Shown here in pieces: positions 21,986-33,644 of a stretch of DNA of 64,000 nucleotides. A program made the position numbers and the translations under genes. The notes under the pieces are model-generated. The model was given only the letters and a program-made list of their open reading frames with translations, was not told the DNA's origin and ran no database searches. Position 1 is the first letter of the stretch. Each line of letters starts with the position of its first letter. The stretch is from Phlebiopsis flavidoalba (Eukaryota > Basidiomycota > Agaricomycetes > Polyporales > Phanerochaetaceae). The stretch is from positions 62,001 to 126,000 of the forward strand of contig JAOCPU010000062.1 of the NCBI GenBank assembly GCA_035772785.1, written 5' to 3'.

Positions 21986-24900
21986 ATGTCATATGCTCAA
22001 GCCTCCGCATCCTCGTCGCCGACGAGCGCGACCGACATCACACTGCGCGACGTCGAACGCGTCTGGCGAGCGTCGCAGGCCGACGCGTTTGCATTGCATC
22101 CTCCGGTCTCAGCCGGGGATCCTAGGTAAAAGTTCCACATGAAGGCTTGAACGGAGCGCGTCCTATGACCTTATCATCCCACCCCATTGTGGGTGGGTCG
22201 CACCGACACGCTCGCCACGCTGCGCCCGTCGTTGCCCGCCACCATGCCCCAAGAAGACAAAAAGGCAAGCAGCGCGACCGCCGTCAGCAGAGCAGGCAGC
22301 CTGCGCTGAGCCCGCCCATAATCGCGCTCGGCTCGCCGCAGATGCCAGGGCAAATCCAGTCTCTCACCAAGATTAACACGGCGGCGTCGCAATCGCCCAT
22401 GTCTGGGCACGCCGAAGTAGCGACCAGGATCAGGCGCGGTCCCCGTGAGAATTGGGGCACTGTACAAAGGTGCGTCTTATCTGCCTTTTTACCTACGCGG
22501 GACGTGACTAAGATCAGCCATTGTCTCCTTCGTCTGCCGTTCATTTTCGCGCTTTACTCGCGGTTACCACCTCGTTGTTTATGCACCCCTTCGCCATCGT
22601 CCCTCCGCCGACACACTCTCACCGCTTTCATTGCAGGCACCTGGGGCCAGCCCGACGCAGACGACCATGGCAGGGACAGGGGACCCCGAGGACCTTTCGG
22701 CACCTGGGGGCAACCACAGCCAATGGCCCTCAGCCGGGCGGCGGCGGCACCGGGGACAACCGCGCATGCGTCCCCCGCCATGCACACGAGCTCCCCGCCC
22801 CGGGCGCAGTACGGGCAGCAGGATGACGAGCCGGCGTGGAACGTAGGCGGCGGCATGATCTCCGCCGTTTCACCAAAGCAATTGGCTTCGGCGCAGCCCC
22901 CGATACGCACCACCAGCGCCCGCGCCCAGGGCTCTCCAGGAAAAAGAACATGCCGAGGCACAACTGCGGCTGCGGACTGCTGCCACCCGTCGCCTGACCC
23001 CAAGCATGTGGCCTTTGGCGGCGCGCACCCCTCGCCCGCAGCAGCAGGCGGCCCCCCGCCCCTCCTGCACCAGCCCCACCACCCGCGCCGTCCCACATGA
23101 CTTCCCACCAACACAAACGCGGCCGTAGCCACAGCCACAGCCCCAGACCGCCTGGCCGCAAGCCCCCGCACAGACACAGGCGGCACCACGCCCGCCCGCG
23201 CGCGAACAGCGCACAGACGAGCCCCGCGGCGCCGCCGCAGGCGTGGATGACCTGGGGCCGCCCCAAGGGCGCCGCGCTGCCGCAGGTCGCAGCCGCCACC
23301 CGCCATCTCCGCGCACGTCCCCGCCGCCGCTGCGCCACCGCCAGTGTGCACATCCGAGCTTGAACACCCCGCGGCGGCGGACGCGGCGCTCGCGCGCGCG
23401 CAGGTGCTCCAGGCCGCGCAGCTCCAGGGGCTGCTGAGCCACCCCGGCGCAGCGGGGGTCGCAGCAGGAGCCCGCGCCTTTACTCACCATTCCGTTACCG
23501 TGGCAGGCGGGCCCGAAGCAGTCGTCGAGGGCAGGAGTGGGCGAAGGGGAAGCAGGAGGGTGCGGCGGGGCGTACGGCGTACGGGAAGCATGCACCGAAG
23601 ATGCAGCAGCAGGAGAGCTGGGGGAGTACGTTTGGGGTGGGGGGAGCCCGGGGGCGGGGGCGAGTCCGGGTGGGTATGGAGGTGCGCCTGAGGCGTATAG
23701 GATTGGTGCCTGTTGGTGCTGGAGGGTATGGAGGGGGTGCGCCTGGAGGGTATGGAGGGGGTGCTCCGGGTGCATATGGGGGAGGTGCTCCGGGTGCGTA
23801 TGGCGCGCACGCTGGAGCTGGAGCTATGTATGGTGCTGGTGCTGGTGCGTATGGCGCTGGTGCTGGAGGTTACGGTGCTGGTGCTGGAGGATACGGTGTC
23901 TGGTGCTGGTGCTGGAGGGTATGGCGGCGGAGGCGCGCCGGCGTGGGGGGAGCAGCGTCAGAGAACGGTGAAGATGATGCAGGGGTGCTGTATGGCGAAG
24001 TACGAGGACGCAGGTGTTTTTGTCTGGGGGGACAGAGTGCGGCTACTGGCGGTGGCCGCGTACGGTTGGTGGGTATGGCGGCGGGGCGCCAGCGGGTGTC
24101 ATGGGGCGGGCATGCTGTGCCGAGGAACGACCGTGGCAAAAAGTCTGATCGCGGACGAGGTCGAAAACACGAGAAGAAAGAGGAGCAGTGTGGGGCAGCA
24201 GAGCAATGCGTATGGCGGGTATGGCGAGTGATCCCAACGCCTGGGGCGCGCGTCGGACGGAAATGAGCAGGGCCGTGCCGCGATGTGTGGGGCTCCTCGA
24301 AAGGCACACCGGCCCAGGCCCCACCAAATCACCCACAAAAGCACAATGGATGTGTGTGGACACGATAGACGAAGAGGACGAGGAGGAAGAGGAAAGACTA
24401 TGATGATGAAGACTACGACGTAGGACCACGAGAGAAAGAGGAGGAAGACTGGAGTACCACGGTGTGACCCAACTGGACAGCAGGGCCCAACAACCCCAAG
24501 ACAACACTCCCCCGCACCCACCACACGACAAACCCGACAAGCACAAAGCAGCGCAGCGACTATCATATGAATACCGCTTCGCCGGCTCGCCCGCCCTCGG
24601 CGCCGGCCATTCGACCTCGCAACGGGGGCACGTGAGTGGCGCGCTTAGCTTCGGCATGACTCAGCTGGGAAGGCCGCACTCCACAGCCCACGCGCCACGC
24701 CCCTGCTCCCGGAACCACGACTCGTCGCGCGCACCATGAACAGTTCGCAACTCTGGGCCGCGAATGAACGCGGTATTCGACACGACGCCAGCCGACACTC
24801 ACCTTCCACCTGGTTCTGGGCGGTGCGGGGCTGCTGCACCCGCCGAGCGCGCGCTGTATGGCAGCCGCCTCGCGGAGGGAGCGTGTGCACTGGGGCTTCA

Positions 24901-25561
24901 ACTCGCAGAAGGATCAGCGGGTGGCGTCGTTGCTGGCGTGGATCGATAATATGCACAACGAGCTGTGTCATCAAAGGGGTGAGTATTGTCAAAATCGCTC
25001 TCTACCGTGTACTGACGACGTCTGTAGTTGACGAAGTTCATGGAAACGCACGAGCGCGGCGCGCTGATCGCGAACGCGGACATGCGCGACACATCGACGG
25101 GGCGCACGCAGCCCGTGTTCGACTGGATCTCGCTGCGCGACTGTGCACTGCACGACACGCTCGACCGGACGCTGCAGAAGCACGTCGTGTGCTACCGGCC
25201 GGCGTCGACGGTGCTCGTCTTCGTCTATCCTGCTCTCGCAGTCCGGTAACAGCCTCGCCAATCTGGCGCAAGAAGCTCGCGGTCCCGCAGGATTTGCATG
25301 ACATGAACAAGGATCTCATTGCGCATCGACGCTGGAGTTGCAGGATGCCTGGTTCATACGGAGGGTTGTGTATATTGATGAGTTTTTGCGTAGTTGGCTG
25401 TGCTCGGGTTGTGGGAGGTGCTGACTGTGTCTGGTCGTTTAGAAAAAACTGAGCCTCGCGAGCCCCCTCCGGTTCCACCCAAAAAAGAAAGTGCTTCTGG
25501 CGCAAACTATTCAGCATATTCAAGTCGAAAAAAGAAACTCAAGAAAACACCGCCAACGTGA
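21986..25561 (+). CDS. CcmS-related-domain protein with GAY-rich linker
   Basis: The start ATG at 21986 opens MSYAQASASSSPTSATDIT then LRDVERVWRASQADAFALHP, ending at a GT intron near 22125. A Pro/Gln/Ser-rich region follows (about 22200-23500). Then comes a repetitive Gly/Ala/Tyr stretch, with units such as GGGAPGAY and AGAGAYG (about 23700-23900). The C-terminal folded part includes QKDQRVASLLAWIDNMHN, an intron (about 24978-25027), LTKFMETHERGALIANADM then RDT, PVFDWISLRDCALHDTLD, PASTVLVFV and IWRKKLAVPQDLHDMNKDL. I recognise this as the CcmS-related domain found in Agaricomycete proteins. The tail is basic, SSRKKKLKKTPPT, with the stop at 25559-25561. Frameshifts occur in the linker and around 25220. 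The molecular function of the domain in fungi is not known to me. Confidence 0.68.
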
Positions 25562-28015
25562 TCGAATTCTCTGTACGCCTTCTCACCATCGTGTTGTTGT
25601 TGTCACACTCTCGCTATCTTTCAATGTCTGTATTATGCTCTTCTGCTTCTGTTGTATACCATCTCGAGACAGATACCATTTCATTTCGCATCTACTCATG
25701 GACTCACAATTTACTTTATACGAAACTGTACGCTCCGATATAACGCCACGCTCTTTGACGAATACCTTAGATGCCTACTCACCACTGCTGACGATGACGC
25801 GTGCTGCCGCCTCTTGGCTCCTCGGAGCTGCGGCCACGGCTTTGAAGCTCGACTACTGGATACATGACGGGCATCAATTTGGTAGATAGTATAGTACAAC
25901 ATAATGGGTAAGTCTAGCTAGTACGGCGCGCTATTCGGAAGCGAGTTCAGATTGACTTCACCCTAGATACCTCATCGGGAAGTGCTACTGAGATTATCGT
26001 CATGAAAAGCGAGATGGATTTTGTCGGTTTGTTCTGTCAGAAATATTTGTTCTGTTGTGCATATTGATGGTCTCTGAGGCCATCAAAGTGCATAGTAGAC
26101 AAGGTCTCCTCGTATCGTTGCGTGGCACGGTTTCCGAGAGCGATGTCAAAGTGAACCAAGATGAGGACTGATGTTGGAACGATCCCTTTTGAGGCGTGTC
26201 ATAAGCATTGATAATCCGAGGCGCAGGTATATGCGTAGGAACTCACAATGAGTGGGTTGGCCCAGTTTAGCATCACAATCGCTGCTGGGTTGTTGCATCT
26301 TTCTAATAGCCACAATCGGCAACGTGACGATCTTTTACGATGTGTTTCTTAGTTTAGTTTACGAGGTCATGAGCTATAACGACTCTGCCAGTGCAGCCAT
26401 CATTATGGCGCCCGATTCAAATACTATCAAGGCCAGCGCGAGTAATGGGGTGCCTTCCCATTAGCAGCGTTGACACGTTTGCTAATTTCAGGGCTCGCTT
26501 GGTGTGCCAAACCTGGTACCTTCAGAGAAAAGATCAGCAAACAGCCAACCATGCGCAGCGGCTGAAAAGAGCAAGTCTGAGAGACTAACATCAAACGGCC
26601 TACAATCAGCGCTGTATTTTTCAGGCCAGTACTGGTGACGAGAAGCGCGGCTACCGGAACGTATGCAAAGGATTCGAGACTTATGAGAGGCTCGGTGCAG
26701 AGTGGCCAGCGTTTCTCCCAACTATCATTATATACTAGTATGTGGGGCAGTGTCGTGCAGTCCGTGATTAGTGAAAGACCTGATATGATTTTCGTTAGAG
26801 ACAGAGAGAATGGGACGTAACTGGAGACCGCCGTTTTGAAATGGCTAAAGGTATCACGATGATCCCATCTCTTTGACACATACGACCCAAACCCGCCATA
26901 TCAGGAATAATTCTCCGAGGAGGATCTTTTTAATGGTTAGTGAATGTCACAGCAGAGCGAAAACAAAAGACGGCCAAATATTTACCAATACTGCCGACAA
27001 AAATTGGTTGTAAGATGGTGATGAGCATAAGCGCTGGGTGTGATGTTGCATATGTTACATTATAGGACCGTGGCCATATGGACTGTCTCCAAAAGAAATC
27101 TGCAGCATCGAGATAGAAAGTAGAATCTTGTATGATAAAGAAAGTTTGCGACTGGTTGCTGTTGTTTTTAGGGATCGTCAACCCATTCAAGTTGCCTATC
27201 TATACGTCTGCAACAACGGTACTCACACCATATATATAGATAACGACTACCTCCAAGACAACGAATATTCCTGGAACTCGCTCAGCCCCCCCTTCTGAGT
27301 AATATGTGAGAACAAATCTCTACGTACCAATAGAGAAATGTTTCTCCAACAAGGACAGAAAACCCCTGCCTGCTGAGCGGGGTTTAAAGACCATCAAACT
27401 CTGCTGTTTTTTGCTCGGGGTTGACGGGATTATGGGTGTATGGTTTTTTTTACCGTCGTAAATAAGCTGACGTATCCAAAGGCCACACATATATAGCGTA
27501 TCCGCATGCGCGATGATTGGGTTCACTTGTTTCTCACACTGAAGACAAGGAAGCGATTTCCCAACATCGATCTATCAAGCTTGAATTTATTCTGACGGAT
27601 TCGGCGGCCATCGCTCCACCATTGGTACCAGTTTAAGAGCTGTCGCGCTTGTGCCATGGAGCTCTCTCTCTCGGACACCTGACTTGTCCTGAACTTGCTT
27701 CAACGGCACACTGCACAGTATGGGTAAAGGGACTCAGCCGGTGGACCATGAAGGAATGACCGCGAAATTACCATTGAGAGTTGTGTGTCCTCCTCCTGCC
27801 TTGGCCATATCGCACGCAGAATTAAGATGACTGACTTGGAGAGCAAGCCACTGGACTCTAGTACCGGTCGCCAGTGGCTGCTTCCCACAGCTTGTAAAGT
27901 GCCCAGCTCCGCCAACAATTGCTCGGTGGAGTCGGGGATCGTCGGTGAACGCAGCCATAGAAATTGAAATAATGACTATCAATTCCTATTAGCACGCCCC
28001 ATTCTCCTGATAGAA
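25562..28015. other. Long region with no identified gene
   Basis: The region is AT-richer than its neighbours. A 150-codon minus frame (26427-26879) has hydrophobic stretches and could be a membrane-protein exon. An 86-codon minus frame (26930-27190) follows upstream of it on that strand. Together they could be remains of a multi-pass membrane protein, but I cannot assign a family. No repeats were noted. Confidence 0.35.
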
Positions 28016-29660
28016 GTGGCGGAGGAACAGCTTTTTATGATGATTAAGTTAACCGTCTCGTCGAGCTCCAATTGCGACACCAAATACTTACCTGATTCCT
28101 TTGAGCGAGCAATGTCACTTGATGATCCTTGGATGCAGTTGGGGCTTGGATTCAACGTCCCTAAATTGAACTCGCTTTTGGGTCAGCATTGTCAGGGGGT
28201 GGGTCTCGTCACGGAGAACACTCTCGTGGTCCACTGTGGTGAGGATTCAGATGATCTCGAGTGATCGCGATCAGCACGTTTCGGTGTATTCAAAAGATTT
28301 GACCATGGCCAGATATCCTCCTGCCGCGCGTCTGCGGCTTGAAGTTGCTCAACGTGATTCCACTCTGTATTGTAAGTAATTGGGGGTTGCAGAAGGAGTA
28401 CGTACTTCCAGCACCAGTACAAGTTGTCGACCTCAACTCGGCACTTGCCGGGATCATCGATCATCGTAGGCGCCGCCGCCTGCGGCGCGGGTATCTCGCT
28501 TGCTCTCACCAAGCACTCTTGCAAATACTGTGTAGAACCATACCTCTGTTTTAAAGTCACCTTAACTGTCTTTGCAATCGAACATGGGGAGATGTACACA
28601 TTCGCGAGAATCTAACACCGGCAGCAGCTGAAGAAGGTCAAGCACAGCCTGCGACGCTTCGCACACACAGTAGTCGAATTCACCGCGAACCGCCCGGTGG
28701 CCCCCCTGTCGACCCCCTGTGACACACGTCGCGATATTCACATCCGTGCTCGCCCCCGTCGCGCTGCTCCCCTACCTCGTCGACCGTGCGCCACCATCTG
28801 CGCGCGCTGCACAGCCGCACGGTGTCCGAGTCGTCGCCACCGCGAAACGCGGCGCTGCAGGCGGGGGCGCGACCTTCGCGGCCGCGCTCCTCGAAAGCGC
28901 CATCCGCCGCGAGGAGCACAGACCGCCTGCGTGCGACGCCTCGGCGAGCTGCGGCAATGGCCTCCTCGTCGGGGCTGGGTGCGCGCGGCAGGCAGGGAGC
29001 CGCGGACGTCGCGCGTGGGCGCGCGCCGAGGAAGCGTACGCGTGCGGACGTGCAGGGCCTGCTCGAGGAGAACCGGCGGGATGAGGTGCGTGATCCGTGT
29101 CTGGAAATACGCAGAAACACTGAGAGAGGGTGTGGTAGGGCGCGGCTATAGCGGCGCTGCGAGACTTGAAGCCCGTCGTTGGCGGGACATTGCGGCGTTC
29201 ATGCACGAGGTGAGGTGCAGCAGGGCTTTGCGGCGCGCAAGAACGATGGTCGTGGTGTATCGAGCGCATAACGACAGTTTTGCGTACAAGCTGCAGAGCA
29301 TGCTCGTTGACGGACGGTGGCCGAGGCGGAGAATGTGCGTTGCGGGTGTGTGTCGCTGAAAGCCCGTTTAGTGGGCGTAGTGGTGGGCCTGATGTGTTGT
29401 CTGCAGGATGATTACGTGCCCTCTGGGTTCTACTTCAGCAAAAAAATCCCCGGCTCATAACAAGGAGCATACTAAAGACCAAAATGAGAAGGCCGTCCAA
29501 GGGTCGCAAGGGGAAAGTGGAGGGCGCACCACCACGGACCTGCTCAGGATCCAGAGGGTCAGAATACTTGGAAGAGACTGTTGTAGATCACTACCTTATA
29601 TACTGTATGTTTTGAACATATGTTTGCGATCAGAGCAAGAATTTCCACGTTAATCCTGCA
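28016..29660. other. Possible unidentified gene(s)
   Basis: On the plus strand, QQLKKVKHSLRRFAHTVVEF (about 28624-28690) and a long GC-rich frame (28719-29084) look coding. They are followed by AAIAALRDLKPVVGGTL and a hydrophilic STSAKKSPAHNKEHTKDQNE segment (about 29430-29500). On the minus strand a 135-codon frame (28192-28599) is also open and protein-like, with DNLYWCWKYVLL. GC content rises sharply at 28680-29300, as it does in the other genes here. I could not identify a family, and the strand is not settled, though plus is favoured for the GC-rich part. Confidence 0.35.
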
Positions 29661-30048
29661 CGAAATTTGAGTCATCTCCGTGGAACATGTGCGCATCCCG
29701 GGTCGTGATGAGAGAAAGCACACAAAGTGCACGGATAAAGGTCGGATCAATGCATTCACCACGCCACATCTGCTCTCCAGGCGCTTCTGTCGGACATGCT
29801 CGTCTCCACCACACCACATCATCGCGAGCGACACACATCTTTCAGAGGAACATATGTCTCGCATGTATGCGCGAGTGTATTGAGAGGCCAAACGAGTGTC
29901 TGCGCATCCAGGCCCACAGCTCAGACCTCTGCCAGCCGTTCAACGGCTTCCAGAGGCTGACCCGTGGGTCTGGAACATACCTGACACGCCATGGCACAGG
30001 GCTACAACTCACAATGCTGGAGCTGAAGGGCTGACAAGTCATCCTCTC

Positions 30049-32318
30049 ATGAACCTCAAAAGCCTAGCCCGCCGTATCCAGGATTCGTTCCCTCTTCTTC
30101 CCTCTCCCTTCGACGACCTCGTGGTTTCCCTCGTCAAGATACCGTCATCGACAGCAATCATGAAGCTCAAGGCCCTCGCTAAGGTTTTGAAGGTCAAGTC
30201 TCGATTCTTGAAGCGCAAAGTTCGGCAAGCAAACTCTGTGAGCGTCGCTGTTTGTGTTCATCTTGATGGACAAACCCATTCACGAGTGCGCTGTTTAGAG
30301 ACCGTTACAAACGACAGTGAACACTTGGAGATGGGATGTCATTGATCAGGTATGCAGCAGTACACTATGTCTAACTCGACGTACTGAGCTCATTTCCGCA
30401 TTCGCAGGTCCAATGATATCCGTCCGACAAGAGTCCAGAGAAGCCCAGACCTCCACGATATGGCTGCGGTCGTGAACGTCTTGCCGGTGGCGAAGACAAT
30501 TGATTCGGACAAGGTTGCCAGCCACCCTAAGGTCCGTTCTGTGCTATCCCTGCGTCTGTTCAGCCTTGCTCATCCCTCCCCAGACTTTGCCACTGGTGCG
30601 ACGGGGAAGGCAGACGTCGGACACCCCGCATCGGGACACCGTACAACCGCAACTCCACCGGTACGACTGCTCGCACTACCGGGTCTGACGCACTCCACCG
30701 GTACGACTCTCTCGCTCCCACCCCTCCGCCTGTCACGAAGTCGGACGTTCCCTCTGGGAAGGGACCCACTAAGCCACCTATTGCTGCCAAGTCTGTCAAG
30801 CGTCACCTGCGTATCAAGGATTTTGAAACCATCGCGCCGCTCGGAGCGGGTGGCTTCGGGTCTGTGTATCTTGTATACGACAAGGTCTCTCAGGGGTACT
30901 TTGCGCTAAAGGTGATTGAGAAGGGGAAGATGCCTCGCGACTTTTATCCTCAGATGTTTGAGGAGCAGAGGATCGGAAGGGAGCTGGCGGATAGTCCCTG
31001 GGCGGCTGGCGTCGTGGGCAGCTTTGATGACTCGGCGAACTTTTACATCCTCATGGTGAGTGTCGAGCACCAGCTGCCATGACTCTCGCTAATGCAATCT
31101 TCGCAGGAGTATAGCAGTGGTGGCGACTTGCAGCAGCACATTCGACAGCATGGAGCTATCGACCGCCCTGTTGTTCAACGTCTTTTTGCGGATTTGGTGA
31201 GTAAAAACGCTGCCACTCGTGGCGTCCCTCAGCGTGGCTGACATCTCTTGCGCTCAGGGAGGTCGAGGGTCTCGACAACATCCACCAGCGCCGCATCATG
31301 CACCGCGACATCAAGCTCTCCAACATCCTCATCAAGCACGGTGGCCGTGTCGCCTTCGGTGACTTCGGCCTCTCCAGAGCGTTTCGGCGTGTCTCCCGCA
31401 GACCGCCCCTGGGAGTCCCTGCCCGCGTGGCGTGCCTACCAGCCCACCGCCTCGCTTTCGAGGCGACGACCGCGACCTCGCCGATGACAAGGTAGGCACA
31501 CCGGGGTTCACCGCGCCCGAGGTGCTTTGCCCGGCGCGCCGTACTCGTCAAACGCGGCCGACATCTTCAGCCTCGGCGTCGTCCTGCACGTCCTGCTGTT
31601 CCACCACCTGCCCTTCGGTATCACGAACCGCATGTCCGACGCGAGATCACGCGGCGCATCGTGCACGCGCCGCTCGTGGTCCCCGATGGGCCAGGCCCGC
31701 GCCCTGTGTGCTCTCATTGAGGGTATGCTGGAGAAGGACCCGCGGCGCAGGCTCACGATCGCGGAGATCAAGGCGCACCAGTACTTTCAGCTCTAGTAAG
31801 CACTGTTCTTGCCGCGCTACTGGTGTGCACATGTTTCACGCTGCTTCCAGTCATTTGGACAAGATTGCACCAGTGCGGGCCTTCGGATACTCTGGAGAAG
31901 GGTCTGTATCGCGGAGTTGAGCCTCAACTCGTACCAAAGGTGCGATTCATGACATCTTGTCTTGAGTTACGATGAGCTGAGGAACCATTGCAGAAGCCGG
32001 GTCTCCGCATTCCCTCCGGTACCCCTTACAAAAAGGGACGGAACCCATACCCGTTGGTTCCAACACGCTGGAAAACCGTCCCTCACTGGACAGGCTCCCG
32101 TCAACGTCGCTGTTCCCGCCTCTGTTATAGGCTTCGCCGGCAGAGCCTCCCGCGGTTTGGACACGCCAAATCTCCGCGCTCTCTCCTCCTGCACGCCTTC
32201 CATCGGCAAACGACATCGTCTACGAGAAAACTCAGAAATTTGGCAGCCTCCGCGCGCTGCCGTGTTCAAAAAATTGGAAAATATGGGGTGGAAAAGGGGT
32301 CAGGGTCAGGCCGCGTGA
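30049..32318 (+). CDS. Serine/threonine protein kinase
   Basis: The probable start (30049) gives MNLKSLARRIQDSFPLLPSP and KLKALAKVLKVKSRFLKRK, then small exons reading DIRPTRVQRSPDLHDMA and NVLPVAKTIDSDKVASHPK. The kinase domain begins at LRIKDFETIAPLGAGGFGSV with ALKVIEKGKM, IGRELADSPWAAGVVGSFD and EYSSGGDLQQHIRQHG. After an intron come IMHRDIKLSNILIKHGG (catalytic loop), DFGLSRAF, a long insert, then GTPGFTAPEVL, SSNAADIFSLGVVLHVLLF and LEKDPRRRLTIAEIKAHQYF. A C-terminal tail (PGLRIPSGTPYKKGRNPYP) ends at MGWKRGQGQAA and the stop at about 32318. The catalytic Asp, DFG and APE motifs are all present, so the protein should be active if the frame is intact. Frame changes occur after DFG and near APE. 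The subfamily is unclear. Confidence 0.88.
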
Positions 32319-32458
32319 TGGTTGACCACATAAAAAAAAAAAAACGATCATGATCAAGAACGCATGGAATGAAAGATATACAGTACACTTCTGCTTAGTA
32401 TTCTCTCATCACTTTTCTATCTGACTCGTTTCATTTCATTTCCTCATTTATGGGTTTA

Positions 32459-33644
32459 CTAGCTGATACCCGTGCTCCGCACGGGAAATTGTCATATTTA
32501 AGTCTTGAGTGATGAGGGCAAAAAGCGTTGATGAGAATATTGAATCGAAGTTACCTGGTGCTGAGTCCACCGGTGGGATGTAAGTACTTAAGTATCAAGC
32601 GGCTGACAAACTTGAACGGCGCGATAGGGTCGCTAAACCCCGCCGCGATTAAGTACAACATACTACCACTAACCACTAAGCAGTGGCCGAGATAAGATAA
32701 AGATGATCAAGTCAGTCAGTCATGGGTGTTCACGCTGGCCACTGAGCTCTTCAATCAGTATGATGGCGCAGCTTTTATTACAGCCAACCCTTGAGTTGAA
32801 GCTCAACTTGAAATTGAACGTCGGCTGAATGTGAACCTTTGGACCCGCTGGGAAACGTCGACGCTGGCTGCCAAACCCGTACTCACCGTGTTATATTGCT
32901 TGACTCATACCCGGCGCGTTTGGACCCGCTTTTAAAGCGAAACTTACCGGCTGCCAAACCCGTCCCTAGCACAAATGTGCCCGTGTTTTGGCTGCCAGGC
33001 TCGTACTCAGTGTGTCACACTGATGAGCCTGACTACCCGAGTGTAACGCCCTTAGATACGACAACGCCTTTTCCTCCGACGTGGCACAGGTGAATCCCAC
33101 CCATGATGCACGATGCGCTGAATGAGCTGAGCTCGAGTGTCCCGTTCTCAGTAGGTTTCAGTGTGCCCGCGCCGCTCAAAGCGTCACCTGCCTGAGTGTG
33201 ACAGCTGCTCGAGCTCAAAGATTTCGTTTCAGCTGATAGACTACCTACTTGACTAACTACATACGATGTAACCTACCACGACGATTCTGGGTCGTGTTCT
33301 GGGTCAGGCCTTGAGGGGCTACTTAAATATGTGAACCGTTAATGTGCTAGAAAATTCGGTGGACAATCAACATGTCCCGACCCACACCCGAGCGCGACGT
33401 TGACACCGTGAAAGTGCCAGTATTGTTGCCCGCTTGATATCTCGAACATTCGACGCTCCGCATAATGATGACTTTCCCTGAATCGGGCCCTGTCGAGACT
33501 TGAGGTCAACAGACCACGCGACGTGTGAACGGTTGGACCGCGATTACCTTGAAGCCGTCACGTGCAATCAGCCAATCGTGAGGCTCCCTTGTATTTGAAG
33601 TTCACGTGACATTTTGATACGGTGTGTGTGTTTTATATAATAGA
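32459..33644 (-). mobile_element. Non-autonomous Helitron-like element, copy 1
   Basis: Read on the minus strand, the element begins TCTATTATATAAAA (33644 down) and ends in a CCCGTGC-TCC-GCACGGG hairpin (32469-32485), six bases and CTAG (32459-32462). The next base on that strand is T. A TC start, a 3' hairpin followed by CTRR, no terminal inverted repeats and insertion between A and T define Helitrons. No Rep/helicase coding region is visible, so it would depend on another element. The first 90 or so bases, with CACGTGAC and CTTGAAGCCGTCACGTG blocks on the plus strand, are shared with copy 2. The interiors differ more. Confidence 0.82.

Noticed and set aside
22554..23775. Long minus-strand frames of 200-300 codons
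   Set aside because: They are Gly/Ala/Arg-rich antisense shadows of the GC-rich Pro/Gln-coding part of the CcmS-related gene on the plus strand.
32469..32485. CCCGTGC/GCACGGG hairpin as a transcription terminator
   Set aside because: Its position just before CTAG and its recurrence at 33654-33679 fit a Helitron 3' end much better.
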